DNA from: Actinomycetota bacterium
GTDB taxonomy: Bacteria; Actinomycetota; Actinomycetes; Nanopelagicales; Nanopelagicaceae
Length of the DNA: 5,745 nucleotides
Assembly: GCA_009705235.1 (NCBI GenBank)
Contig: WLCR01000076.1
Span: 1 to 5,745 of the forward strand
Reading direction: 5' to 3'
Of the stretch, positions 1 through 5,745 are shown piece by piece (within the stretch, counting starts at the first letter, position 1; every line of letters starts with the position of its first letter). Under the pieces are notes generated by a model. The model was given only the letters and a program-made list of their open reading frames with translations. It did no database searches and was not told the DNA's origin. The translations under genes were made by a program, and so were the position numbers.

Positions 1-486
1 CTACTGGTTGATAACCCAAAAGAAATAGGCGCAGATCGGATTGTTAATACATTGGCAGCTCACACCTTGTATGGCGGCCCAGCAATTGTGGTTGATTTTG
101 GAACGTCAACTAATTTGGATGTTGTTTCACCAAAGGGAGAATTTCTGGGCGGAGCATTAGCTCCGGGCATTGAAATCTCAGTGGATGCTTTGGCAGCTCG
201 CGCAGCCCAGCTTCGCAAAGTCGAATTAATTAGACCGAAAAATGTGATTGGCAAAAACACAGTTGAAGCGTTGCAATCCGGAACAATTTATGGATTTGCT
301 GGCCAGGTTGATGGATTAGTTGATCGAATAACTGCAGAACTAATGGATTCATATTCTGAAAAGCCAACAGTTATTGCAACAGGTGGACTAGCCCCACTGA
401 TAATCGGTGTTTCAGAAACAATTGACCATCACGAGCCAGATTTAACCCTGATCGGCCTTCGCCTAATTCACGAACGAAATGCCTAA
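1..486 (+). CDS. coaX: Type III pantothenate kinase, 3' part (5' end outside window)
   Basis: This enzyme phosphorylates pantothenate with ATP to 4'-phosphopantothenate, the first committed step of coenzyme A synthesis, in the cytoplasm. The open frame runs from base 1 to the TAA at 484-486 and gives 161 residues, so about 95-110 N-terminal residues of a usual 255-270-residue CoaX lie outside the window. The TTG at 52 is internal and is not the start. Visible family signatures are NPKEIGADRIVN (fragment residues 5-16), the substrate-binding GADR region, then the phosphate-binding DFGTSTNLD of the ASKHA fold, GGALAPGIEIS, and a C-terminal ATGGLAP followed by the LTLIGLRLIHERN tail typical of family ends. 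The upstream ATP-binding DxGNT motif is missing only because of the window edge. lysS follows after 20 bases in the same direction, as in mycobacteria, so co-transcription is likely. Identification is firm. Confidence 0.93.
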   Translation, partial: LLVDNPKEIGADRIVNTLAAHTLYGGPAIVVDFGTSTNLDVVSPKGEFLGGALAPGIEISVDALAARAAQLRKVELIRPKNVIGKNTVEALQSGTIYGFAGQVDGLVDRITAELMDSYSEKPTVIATGGLAPLIIGVSETIDHHEPDLTLIGLRLIHERNA

Positions 487-506
487 CTCGGTAGACTTCG
501 CAGCCT

Positions 507-2012
507 ATGAGCACCACTAATGAACCAATTGAAGAGGATCTGCCTGAGCAGCTCCGGATTCGACGTGAAAAGCGCGCCTCATTATTAGAGCGCAACATCG
601 AGCCATACCCAGTTTCAGTACCTCGCACAAAATCTCTTGTTGAAATTCGTGAAAAGTATGTCGGTCTGGAAATTGATGTTGCCACAGGAGACATTGAATC
701 CTTAACTGGACGAATCATTTTTAAGCGCGATACAGGAAAGTTGTGTTTTGCAACGTTGCGCGAAGGTGATGGAACCGAACTGCAGGCAATGTTGTCACTA
801 GACAAAGTTGGTCAAGAAGTTTTGGATTCGTGGAAGTCAGATATTGACTTAGGTGACATTGTTTCTGTAACTGGAGAGATCATTACTTCAAAGCGTGGTG
901 AACTTTCAATTCTTGCTAATTCATTTATGTTGGCTTCAAAGTCATTGCGTCCATTACCAAATGACCACAAGCCAATGTCTGAAGAAACTCGCGTACGTAT
1001 GCGTTACGTAGATTTAATTGTTCGCCCCGAAGCGCGCAGCAACGCTCGTATGCGCCCCGCTGTCATGAAGTCACTTCGAGACACATTTGATAAAGAAAAC
1101 TTTGTCGAAGTTGAAACACCAATGCTTCAGGTAATGCATGGTGGCGCAGCGGCACGCCCATTTAAATCATTCTCAAATGCTTATGACATGGACCTGTACC
1201 TTCGCATTGCGCCAGAATTATTCTTAAAGCGTTGCGTTGTTGGCGGCATTGAGCGTGTCTTTGAAATTAACCGTAACTTCCGTAATGAAGGCGCAGATTC
1301 ATCGCACTCACCTGAGTTTGCAATGATTGAAAGTTACATGGCCTATGGCGACTGGATGTCTATCGCGGATCTAACCCGTTCACTTGTTCAAAATGCAGCA
1401 ATGGCAGTTGCCGGTTCCCATGTTGTTACACATCATGATGGACGTCAGGCTGACTTAGGTGGCCAGTGGAAGCAGATCTCCTTATATGACGCTATTTCTA
1501 ACGGTGTTGGAGAAACTGTCACAGCTCTTACCCCGATAGCAGATTTGAAGAAGATCGCTGAAAAACTAGGTATGAAAATTGACCCTAAATGGATCACAGG
1601 AAAGCTTGCTGAAGAAATTTTCGAACAAGTTGCACGTCACGAATTAGTTGAGCCAACTTTTGTTATGGGTTTCCCAGTTGATACTTCTCCACTTGTTCGT
1701 GCGCATCGTGAAATACCAGGCGTTGCTGAAAAGTGGGATTTGTACATCGATGGTTTTGAATTAGCAACAGGTTATTCCGAATTAATCGATCCTGTTGTTC
1801 AACGTGATCGTTTAGTTGAGCAGGCAACTCTTGGCGCAAAGGGTGATCTAGAAGCGATGCAGGTCGATGAAGATTTCTTGCGCGCAATGGAGTTTGCAAT
1901 GCCACCAACTGGCGGAATGGGAATGGGTGTAGATCGTTTGCTTATGGCCCTAACCGGACTTGGAATTCGCGAAACAATTTTGTTCCCGCTTGTTAAGCCA
2001 GAAGTGGATTAA
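507..2012 (+). CDS. lysS: Lysyl-tRNA synthetase, class II
   Basis: This cytoplasmic enzyme charges tRNA-Lys with lysine using ATP. The 501-residue product matches the usual bacterial length of about 490-510. After a basic N-terminal segment, residues about 66-150 form the OB-fold anticodon-binding domain, including the FKRDTGKLCFATLRE stretch at 72-86. The class II catalytic core follows. Motif 1 surrounds FVEVETPML (199-207) and leads into GGAAARPF (212-219). Motif 2 is NRNFRNEG (255-262) with HSPEF at 267-271. Motif 3 is GMGMGVDRL (470-478) with the ATP-binding arginine R477. The variants GGAAARPF and HSPEF, rather than GGANARPF and HNPEFT, recall actinobacterial LysRS. The ATG at 507 is the first plausible start after the coaX stop; no clear Shine-Dalgarno precedes it, so translation may depend on coupling to coaX. 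No catalytic residue appears missing and no frameshift is seen. Confidence 0.97.
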   Translation: MSTTNEPIEEDLPEQLRIRREKRASLLERNIEPYPVSVPRTKSLVEIREKYVGLEIDVATGDIESLTGRIIFKRDTGKLCFATLREGDGTELQAMLSLDKVGQEVLDSWKSDIDLGDIVSVTGEIITSKRGELSILANSFMLASKSLRPLPNDHKPMSEETRVRMRYVDLIVRPEARSNARMRPAVMKSLRDTFDKENFVEVETPMLQVMHGGAAARPFKSFSNAYDMDLYLRIAPELFLKRCVVGGIERVFEINRNFRNEGADSSHSPEFAMIESYMAYGDWMSIADLTRSLVQNAAMAVAGSHVVTHHDGRQADLGGQWKQISLYDAISNGVGETVTALTPIADLKKIAEKLGMKIDPKWITGKLAEEIFEQVARHELVEPTFVMGFPVDTSPLVRAHREIPGVAEKWDLYIDGFELATGYSELIDPVVQRDRLVEQATLGAKGDLEAMQVDEDFLRAMEFAMPPTGGMGMGVDRLLMALTGLGIRETILFPLVKPEVD

Positions 2013-2015
2013 TTG

Positions 2016-2507
2016 ATGCAGATTCGCCCAGCACGAACAAGTGATATAAAAGGTATTCGTCAATTAATTGATTCGTATGCACCTCAAGGTCGCCTTCTAA
2101 CAAAAGAAACTGTAACTTTGTATGAAAGCGTCCAAGAATTTACTGTTGCGGTAGAAGGCAACGAAGTTGTTGGTTGCGGCGCATTGCATATTTTATGGGA
2201 AGACCTTGCAGAAGTTCGCACAGTTGCAGTTTCAGAAAAGCTTCGTGGTAAAGGTGTTGGTCACCAGATTCTTGAATCAATCATTGGTCGTGCACGAGAT
2301 ATAGGTGTAGAAAGAATCTTTTGTTTAACCTTTGAAACTGAGTTTTTCGGGCGCCATGGTTTTGAAGTCATCGAAGGAACTCCGGTTGAGCCTGAGATCT
2401 ACAAGGAGCTATTGCGTTCTTATGATGCTGGCGTGGCCGAATTCCTTGATCTTGAATCGGTAAAGCCCAACACCCTGGGAAATATCCGAATGCTCAAAAA
2501 GCTGTAA
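2016..2507 (+). CDS. argA: Amino-acid N-acetyltransferase (N-acetylglutamate synthase type GNAT)
   Basis: The likely reaction is transfer of an acetyl group from acetyl-CoA to glutamate, giving N-acetylglutamate, the first step of arginine synthesis. The 163-residue protein is a single GNAT domain with no amino-acid-kinase domain, unlike the long ArgA of E. coli. It resembles from memory the short M. tuberculosis enzyme Rv2747: shared blocks include VTLYESVQEF (33-42), VVGCGALHILW (51-61), the acetyl-CoA loop RGKGVG (77-82), LTFETEFFGRHGF (104-116), EGTPVEP (120-126) and the C-terminal GVAEFLDLESVKPNTLGN (139-156). The ATG at 2016 lies 3 bases after the lysS stop; a TTG at 2013 would add one residue and is the less likely start. 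A weak purine-rich GAAGTGG inside the end of lysS (2001-2007) may serve as ribosome site. The gene sits where mycobacteria have lsr2. Another small-substrate acetyltransferase role cannot be excluded. Confidence 0.85.
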   Translation: MQIRPARTSDIKGIRQLIDSYAPQGRLLTKETVTLYESVQEFTVAVEGNEVVGCGALHILWEDLAEVRTVAVSEKLRGKGVGHQILESIIGRARDIGVERIFCLTFETEFFGRHGFEVIEGTPVEPEIYKELLRSYDAGVAEFLDLESVKPNTLGNIRMLKKL

Positions 2508-2533
2508 CCGCCTAGATTTAGTCCGATTTCGGC

Positions 2534-2558
2534 ATAACCCCGCCATATTTGGGGTTGT
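2534..2558 (+). terminator. Hairpin between argA and clpC, terminator-like but without a U-tract
   Basis: AACCCC at 2536-2541 is perfectly complementary to GGGGTT at 2551-2556. The stem extends outward by a T-G wobble and an A-T pair (2534-2535 with 2557-2558), enclosing a 9-base loop. It lies 26 bases after the argA stop, where an operon terminator would be expected. It is followed by GTAAAACTC, not a run of T, so it is not a canonical intrinsic terminator. It could be a U-less actinobacterial terminator, an mRNA 3'-end stabiliser, or part of the clpC control region. Confidence 0.4.
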
Positions 2559-2578
2559 AAAACTCAGATTCAATCCAC

Positions 2579-2586
2579 CTCGCGAG
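2579..2586. promoter_or_regulatory. 8-bp perfect palindrome CTCGCGAG, possible operator ahead of clpC
   Basis: CTCGCGAG reads the same on both strands and is GC-rich within an otherwise mixed intergenic region. Its right half covers 2581-2586, exactly where a -35 element would lie for the candidate -10 box at 2604-2609 (17-base spacer), so a bound protein would block polymerase. It does not fit the ClgR pattern (CGC-N5-GCG) or the HspR repeat as I know them. An 8-bp palindrome can occur by chance, so the regulatory role is only a suggestion. Confidence 0.25.
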
Positions 2587-2603
2587 CGTAGCCCCACAGG
2601 TAT

Positions 2604-2609
2604 TAGGCT
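2604..2609 (+). promoter_or_regulatory. Candidate -10 box (TAGGCT) of a clpC promoter
   Basis: TAGGCT fits the actinobacterial TAnnnT -10 pattern. Transcription would begin near 2616, giving a leader of about 26 bases that includes the strong ribosome site at 2627-2633. The sequence at the -35 position (CGCGAG, 2581-2586) does not resemble TTGACA, so the promoter would depend on the -10 element or on an activator. clpC is likely to have its own promoter because 134 bases and a hairpin separate it from argA. Confidence 0.35.
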
Positions 2610-2626
2610 TAAGCGAAGATCGACCC

Positions 2627-2633
2627 AAAGGAG
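2627..2633 (+). promoter_or_regulatory. Strong Shine-Dalgarno sequence of clpC
   Basis: AAAGGAG ends 8 bases before the ATG at 2642, a near-perfect anti-16S match at ideal spacing. It fixes the clpC start. No other gene start in the window has a comparable site. Confidence 0.88.
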
Positions 2634-2641
2634 CACCGCCC

Positions 2642-5143
2642 ATGTTTGAGCGCTTTACCGACCGAGCCCGCCGAGTTGTTGTGTTGGCCCAAGAAGAAGC
2701 ACGCATGCTCAATCACAATTACATCGGCACAGAGCACATCCTTTTGGGATTAATCCATGAAGGTGAAGGCGTTGCAGCTAAAGGGCTTGAGTCATTAGGC
2801 ATCTCACTTGAAGGCGTTCGCGCACAAGTTGAAGAAATCATTGGGCAAGGTCAGCAAGCACCAAGTGGTCATATTCCTTTTACTCCGCGTGCGAAAAAAG
2901 TTCTAGAACTTTCACTTCGTGAAGCGTTGCAGTTAGGTCACAACTACATTGGCACCGAACATATTCTTCTTGGATTAATTCGCGAAGGCGAGGGTGTGGC
3001 CGCGCAAGTTCTTGTAAAGCTTGGCGCAGATCTCAATCGAGTTCGTCAACAAGTTATTCAACTCCTTTCTGGCTACCAAGGAAAAGAAGCTGTACAAACT
3101 GGTGGACCCGCAGAAGGAACACCATCAACATCTTTGGTGCTTGATCAATTTGGTCGAAACCTGACACAAGCTGCGCGTGAAGGAAAGCTTGATCCTGTTA
3201 TTGGTCGCGAGAATGAAATTGAACGCGTTATGCAAGTTCTTTCACGTCGCACAAAAAACAATCCAGTTCTCATTGGCGAACCTGGTGTTGGCAAGACAGC
3301 AGTTGTTGAAGGTCTTGCACAAGCAATCTTTAAAAATGATGTCCCAGAAACTTTGAAAGATAAGCAGCTGTACTCACTTGATTTAGGTGCACTTGTTGCA
3401 GGTAGCCGCTACCGTGGAGATTTCGAAGAGCGCTTGAAGAAAGTTCTGAAAGAAATTAAATCTCGCGGAGACATCATTCTTTTCATCGATGAAATCCACA
3501 CACTTGTTGGCGCCGGTGCTGCAGAAGGTGCGATTGATGCTGCAAGCATCTTGAAGCCAATGCTTGCACGTGGCGAGCTACAGACAATTGGTGCAACAAC
3601 TCTTGATGAGTACCGCAAGCATGTTGAAAAGGATGCAGCGTTAGAGCGCCGATTCCAACCAATTCAGGTAAAAGAGCCTTCTGTTGCACACACAATCGAG
3701 ATCTTGAAGGGTCTTCGCGATCGCTACGAAACTCATCACAGAGTTTCAATTACAGATGGTGCACTTGCGGCTGCTGCAAACCTTGCTGATCGATATGTTT
3801 CAGATCGCTTCTTGCCAGATAAGGCAATTGACCTTATTGATGAAGCAGGTTCACGTCTTCGCATCAAGCGCATGACCGCACCTGCCGAACTTCGCGAATT
3901 TGATGAAAAAATCGCAAATGCACGGAAGGAAAAAGAGTCTGCAATTGATGGACAAGATTTTGAATTAGCAGCGACTTTACGTGATAACGAAAAGACCCTG
4001 ATCACCGAAAAGCAGGAAGCTGAAAAGAATTGGAAGGCAACTGATCTAGATAAGGTCACTGAAGTGGATGAAGAACTCATCGCTCAGGTTCTATCTGCAT
4101 CAACCGGAATTCCTGTTTTCAAATTAACCGAAGAAGAGACTGCACGCCTACTTCGCATGGAAGATGAATTACACAATCGAGTTATTGGACAAGATCAAGC
4201 CATCAAGGCATTGTCACAAGCTATTCGCCGTACGCGCGCAGGTCTTAAAGATCCACGTCGTCCTGGTGGGTCATTTATCTTCGCTGGTCCTTCAGGCGTT
4301 GGTAAGACAGAGTTGTCTCGCACACTTGCTTCATTCTTGTTCGGTGATCAAGATGCGTTGATTCAACTTGATATGTCTGAGTATTCAGAGCGTCACACCG
4401 CTTCACGTTTGTTTGGTGCACCTCCAGGGTATGTTGGATATGACGAGGGCGGACAGCTGACAGAAAAGGTACGCCGTCGCCCATTCTCAGTTGTGCTCTT
4501 TGATGAAATCGAAAAGGCACATCCAGATATTTTCAACTCACTGCTACAGGTTCTAGAAGATGGTCGCCTAACCGATTCACAAGGTCGCACTGTTGACTTC
4601 AAGAACACTGTCATCATCATGACAACAAACCTTGGTACCCGTGACATCTCTAAGTCACTCGGGCTTGGCTTTGCCAACAGCGATGATGATCTTACGAATT
4701 ACGAGCGCATGAAGGGCAAGGTTAGTGATGAACTTAAGACACACTTCCGCCCTGAATTCCTTAACCGTATTGATGACATCATCGTCTTCCACCAGTTGAC
4801 TAAGCCTCAGATCATTCAGATTGTTGACTTGATGCTCAAGAATCTTGATGATCGTTTACAAGCCAAAGACATGGGCATCGAACTCACACCTGCTGCAAAG
4901 GATCTTCTTGCAGAGCGTGGTTACGATCCATTGCTTGGAGCACGTCCATTGCGTCGTGTTATTCAACGTGAGATCGAAGATGGATTGTCAGAGCGAATCT
5001 TGTTTGGTGAGCTAAAGGCTGGAGAGATCATCGTTGTTGATGTTGAGGGAGTCGGTGCAGAAGCCGTCTTCACATTTGCGGGAGCACCAAAGGTGGCAAC
5101 ACCTGATTCTCCTGAAGATCTTGCTGAAGCACCTACAGCTTAA
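2642..5143 (+). CDS. clpC: ATP-dependent Clp protease ATPase subunit ClpC (ClpC1 type)
   Basis: ClpC is a cytoplasmic hexameric Hsp100 unfoldase that threads substrates into the ClpP peptidase. The 833-residue product is close to the roughly 850 of mycobacterial ClpC1. Two Clp-N repeats begin at F5 and F80, both containing [14 protein letters not shown]. The first AAA+ module has Walker A GEPGVGKT (212-219), Walker B ILFIDE (279-284) and an arginine pair R336-R337 in the ERRF segment. A short charged helical middle region (about 421-464) is the UVR/M-domain that separates ClpC from ClpB and ClpA. The second AAA+ module has Walker A GPSGVGKT (549-556) and Walker B VVLFDE (617-622). GLGF at 674-677 is the ClpP-docking loop, so this is a proteolytic partner and not a ClpB disaggregase. 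All nucleotide-binding motifs are intact. The start is set by AAAGGAG 8 bases upstream. The stop directly abuts the convergent acetyltransferase gene. Confidence 0.97.
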   Translation: MFERFTDRARRVVVLAQEEARMLNHNYIGTEHILLGLIHEGEGVAAKGLESLGISLEGVRAQVEEIIGQGQQAPSGHIPFTPRAKKVLELSLREALQLGHNYIGTEHILLGLIREGEGVAAQVLVKLGADLNRVRQQVIQLLSGYQGKEAVQTGGPAEGTPSTSLVLDQFGRNLTQAAREGKLDPVIGRENEIERVMQVLSRRTKNNPVLIGEPGVGKTAVVEGLAQAIFKNDVPETLKDKQLYSLDLGALVAGSRYRGDFEERLKKVLKEIKSRGDIILFIDEIHTLVGAGAAEGAIDAASILKPMLARGELQTIGATTLDEYRKHVEKDAALERRFQPIQVKEPSVAHTIEILKGLRDRYETHHRVSITDGALAAAANLADRYVSDRFLPDKAIDLIDEAGSRLRIKRMTAPAELREFDEKIANARKEKESAIDGQDFELAATLRDNEKTLITEKQEAEKNWKATDLDKVTEVDEELIAQVLSASTGIPVFKLTEEETARLLRMEDELHNRVIGQDQAIKALSQAIRRTRAGLKDPRRPGGSFIFAGPSGVGKTELSRTLASFLFGDQDALIQLDMSEYSERHTASRLFGAPPGYVGYDEGGQLTEKVRRRPFSVVLFDEIEKAHPDIFNSLLQVLEDGRLTDSQGRTVDFKNTVIIMTTNLGTRDISKSLGLGFANSDDDLTNYERMKGKVSDELKTHFRPEFLNRIDDIIVFHQLTKPQIIQIVDLMLKNLDDRLQAKDMGIELTPAAKDLLAERGYDPLLGARPLRRVIQREIEDGLSERILFGELKAGEIIVVDVEGVGAEAVFTFAGAPKVATPDSPEDLAEAPTA

Positions 5144-5611
5144 TTAACTTCCTAGTTTTTTAAGCGCATCTCCGCTAACGCGAAAGACAGTCCACTCATC
5201 CATTGGCACTGCGCCTAAGGATGTGTAGAAGTCGATGCTTGGTTGGTTCCAATCCAGAACCCACCATTGCAATCGTTCATAGTTTCGCTCGACGCAGATT
5301 TTTCCAAGTTCTTTTAGGAAAGCTAATCCGTATCCCTTGCCACGATATTCGGGATCAACATAAAGATCCTCTAGGTAGATTCCAGGCTTGCCAATCCACG
5401 TTGAGTAGTTAAGGAACCAGATAGAGATTCCCACTACAAGGCCGTTATCTTCTGCAACATGGCAATAGGCGACCGGATTTTGACTAAAAAGTGATTCTTC
5501 GATTTGTTCGAGCGTGGCTTTAGCCTCTAGAGGTGCTTTTTCGTACTCAGCAAGGTCTTTTATCAGCTGAAGTATGCGCGGAGCATCTTCTTTACGGGCG
5601 TATCGAATCAT
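5144..5611 (-). CDS. GNAT acetyltransferase of the spermidine/spermine (SSAT) or thialysine N-acetyltransferase type
   Basis: The 155-residue single-domain protein should transfer acetyl from acetyl-CoA to a primary amine such as a polyamine, thialysine or a related lysine-like amine. Family features are the IRYARKEDAPRILQLIKDLA opening (2-21), LAEYEKAP (20-27), YLEDLYV (79-85) with E81 at the place of human SSAT E92, the acetyl-CoA pyrophosphate loop RGKGYG (90-95), and WNQPSIDFY (121-129), whose Y129 matches the SSAT general acid Y140. It is therefore probably active. The exact substrate cannot be read from sequence; the bacterial SAT2-like group is diverse. The ATG at 5609-5611 has no Shine-Dalgarno but a TACACT -10 box 6 bases upstream, suggesting leaderless transcription. 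Its TAA is back to back with the clpC TAA. No functional link to clpC is evident. Confidence 0.88.
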   Translation of the reverse strand: MIRYARKEDAPRILQLIKDLAEYEKAPLEAKATLEQIEESLFSQNPVAYCHVAEDNGLVVGISIWFLNYSTWIGKPGIYLEDLYVDPEYRGKGYGLAFLKELGKICVERNYERLQWWVLDWNQPSIDFYTSLGAVPMDEWTVFRVSGDALKKLGS

Positions 5612-5617
5612 GCAACA

Positions 5618-5623
5618 AGTGTA
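5618..5623 (-). promoter_or_regulatory. -10 box (TACACT) of a probable leaderless promoter for the SSAT-type gene
   Basis: On the minus strand TACACT is followed by six bases (TGTTGC) and then the ATG start. That distance puts the transcription start on, or within a base of, the A of ATG, the arrangement typical of leaderless actinobacterial genes. There is no room for a Shine-Dalgarno site. The sequence about 17 bases upstream of the box is not a good -35, which is common for this promoter class. Confidence 0.55.
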
Positions 5624-5651
5624 TGGGATTTTTCTAATGCTAGATACTTTC

Positions 5652-5669
5652 TACTATGTACCGTATTCT
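5652..5669 (+). promoter_or_regulatory. Candidate -10 elements for the plus-strand gene at 5679
   Basis: Two hexamers fit a -10 box: TACTAT at 5652-5657, giving a leader of about 15 bases, and TATTCT at 5664-5669, ending 9 bases before the ATG and giving a leaderless or nearly leaderless transcript. No Shine-Dalgarno is seen before the ATG, which favours the second. No convincing -35 exists for either. Confidence 0.3.
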
Positions 5670-5678
5670 TTAGAAACT

Positions 5679-5745
5679 ATGACAAGCTCTCAAAAAGAAC
5701 CAGAATTAGGTTTACTGCGAACCGAACAAGTAGATTCAAAGTTCC
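5679..5745 (+). CDS. Start of an unidentified gene, truncated by the window end
   Basis: From the ATG at 5679 the frame stays open to the window edge, giving 22 codons (MTSSQKEPELGLLRTEQVDS, then KF). The gene is divergent from the SSAT-type gene, with 67 bases between start codons, and candidate -10 boxes lie just upstream. The stretch LLRTEQVDSKF is faintly like the TEQ-N-P opening of N-acetylmuramic acid 6-phosphate etherase (MurQ), but 22 residues are too few to call it, and I give no function. The evidence for a real gene is the open frame, the promoter-like context and the need for something to occupy the divergent side of this compact region. Confidence 0.5.
   Translation, partial: MTSSQKEPELGLLRTEQVDSKF

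Noticed and set aside
371..805. 144-codon open frame on the minus strand across the coaX-lysS junction
   Set aside because: It is antisense to two firmly identified genes, its product is rich in Arg and Ser with no recognisable motif, and it has no ribosome site or promoter; it is a codon-bias shadow.
2581..2588. CGCGAGCG as a ClgR site upstream of clpC
   Set aside because: The CGC and GCG halves are separated by 2 bases rather than the 5 expected for ClgR, so only the simple palindrome was reported.
2786..2813. CTTGAGT followed by ACTTGAAG, resembling the HspR (HAIR) inverted repeat
   Set aside because: The right half does not match ACTCAAG, the spacing is wrong, and it lies inside conserved clpC codons.
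2656..3000. Repeated sequence encoding [14 protein letters not shown] twice
   Set aside because: This is the normal internal duplication of the Clp N-terminal domain, not a DNA repeat or recombination site.
3736..4080. 114-codon open frame on the minus strand inside clpC
   Set aside because: It lies fully antisense to the conserved ClpC middle region, is Ser/Ala/Arg-rich in the manner of shadow frames, and has no initiation signals.
5112..5161. Intrinsic terminator for clpC using the T-run at 5156-5161
   Set aside because: The only nearby stems are 4 bp (GCTG/CAGC or AAGC/GCTT) and are separated from the T-run, so they would not form a stable terminator hairpin.

Overview
The window is an ordinary chromosomal housekeeping segment of an actinobacterium with unusually low GC (roughly mid-40s percent by eye). 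The proteins are clearly actinobacterial: the lysyl-tRNA synthetase, the stand-alone N-acetylglutamate synthase-type GNAT and ClpC all resemble mycobacterial homologues as I remember them, and the ClpC N-terminal domain looks almost identical to that of Mycobacterium tuberculosis ClpC1. Actinobacterial gene content, low GC and near-zero gene spacing together suggest a streamlined freshwater actinobacterium of the acI / Nanopelagicales type (Planktophila- or Nanopelagicus-like). That placement is an inference; no rRNA or marker tree was available.

Layout. Bases 1-486 are the 3' part of coaX (type III pantothenate kinase). After 20 bases comes lysS (507-2012), and 3 bases after its stop comes a GNAT gene of the ArgA/NAGS type (2016-2507). 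These three form a tight co-directional cluster that probably shares one transcript. A 134-base gap (2508-2641) then holds a hairpin, an 8-bp palindrome, a possible -10 box and the only strong Shine-Dalgarno sequence in the window. It leads into clpC (2642-5143), the AAA+ unfoldase of the Clp protease. Directly abutting the clpC stop, and pointing the other way, is a second GNAT of the spermidine/spermine (thialysine) acetyltransferase type (5144-5611, minus strand). Its start faces the start of another plus-strand gene (5679 to the window end, truncated), so 5612-5678 is a divergent promoter region.

How the genes relate. coaX (CoA synthesis), lysS (translation) and argA (first step of arginine synthesis, using acetyl-CoA) are basic metabolic genes. 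The order coaX - lysS - (x) - clpC is the familiar actinobacterial one, but the position held by lsr2 in mycobacteria is here held by the argA-like gene.

I found no mobile elements, CRISPR, tRNA/rRNA genes, toxin-antitoxin or defence genes, and no evidence of a new biological system. The points worth a second look are local: the gene-order substitution, zero-spacing convergent stops, a likely leaderless transcript, and the compact regulatory region ahead of clpC.
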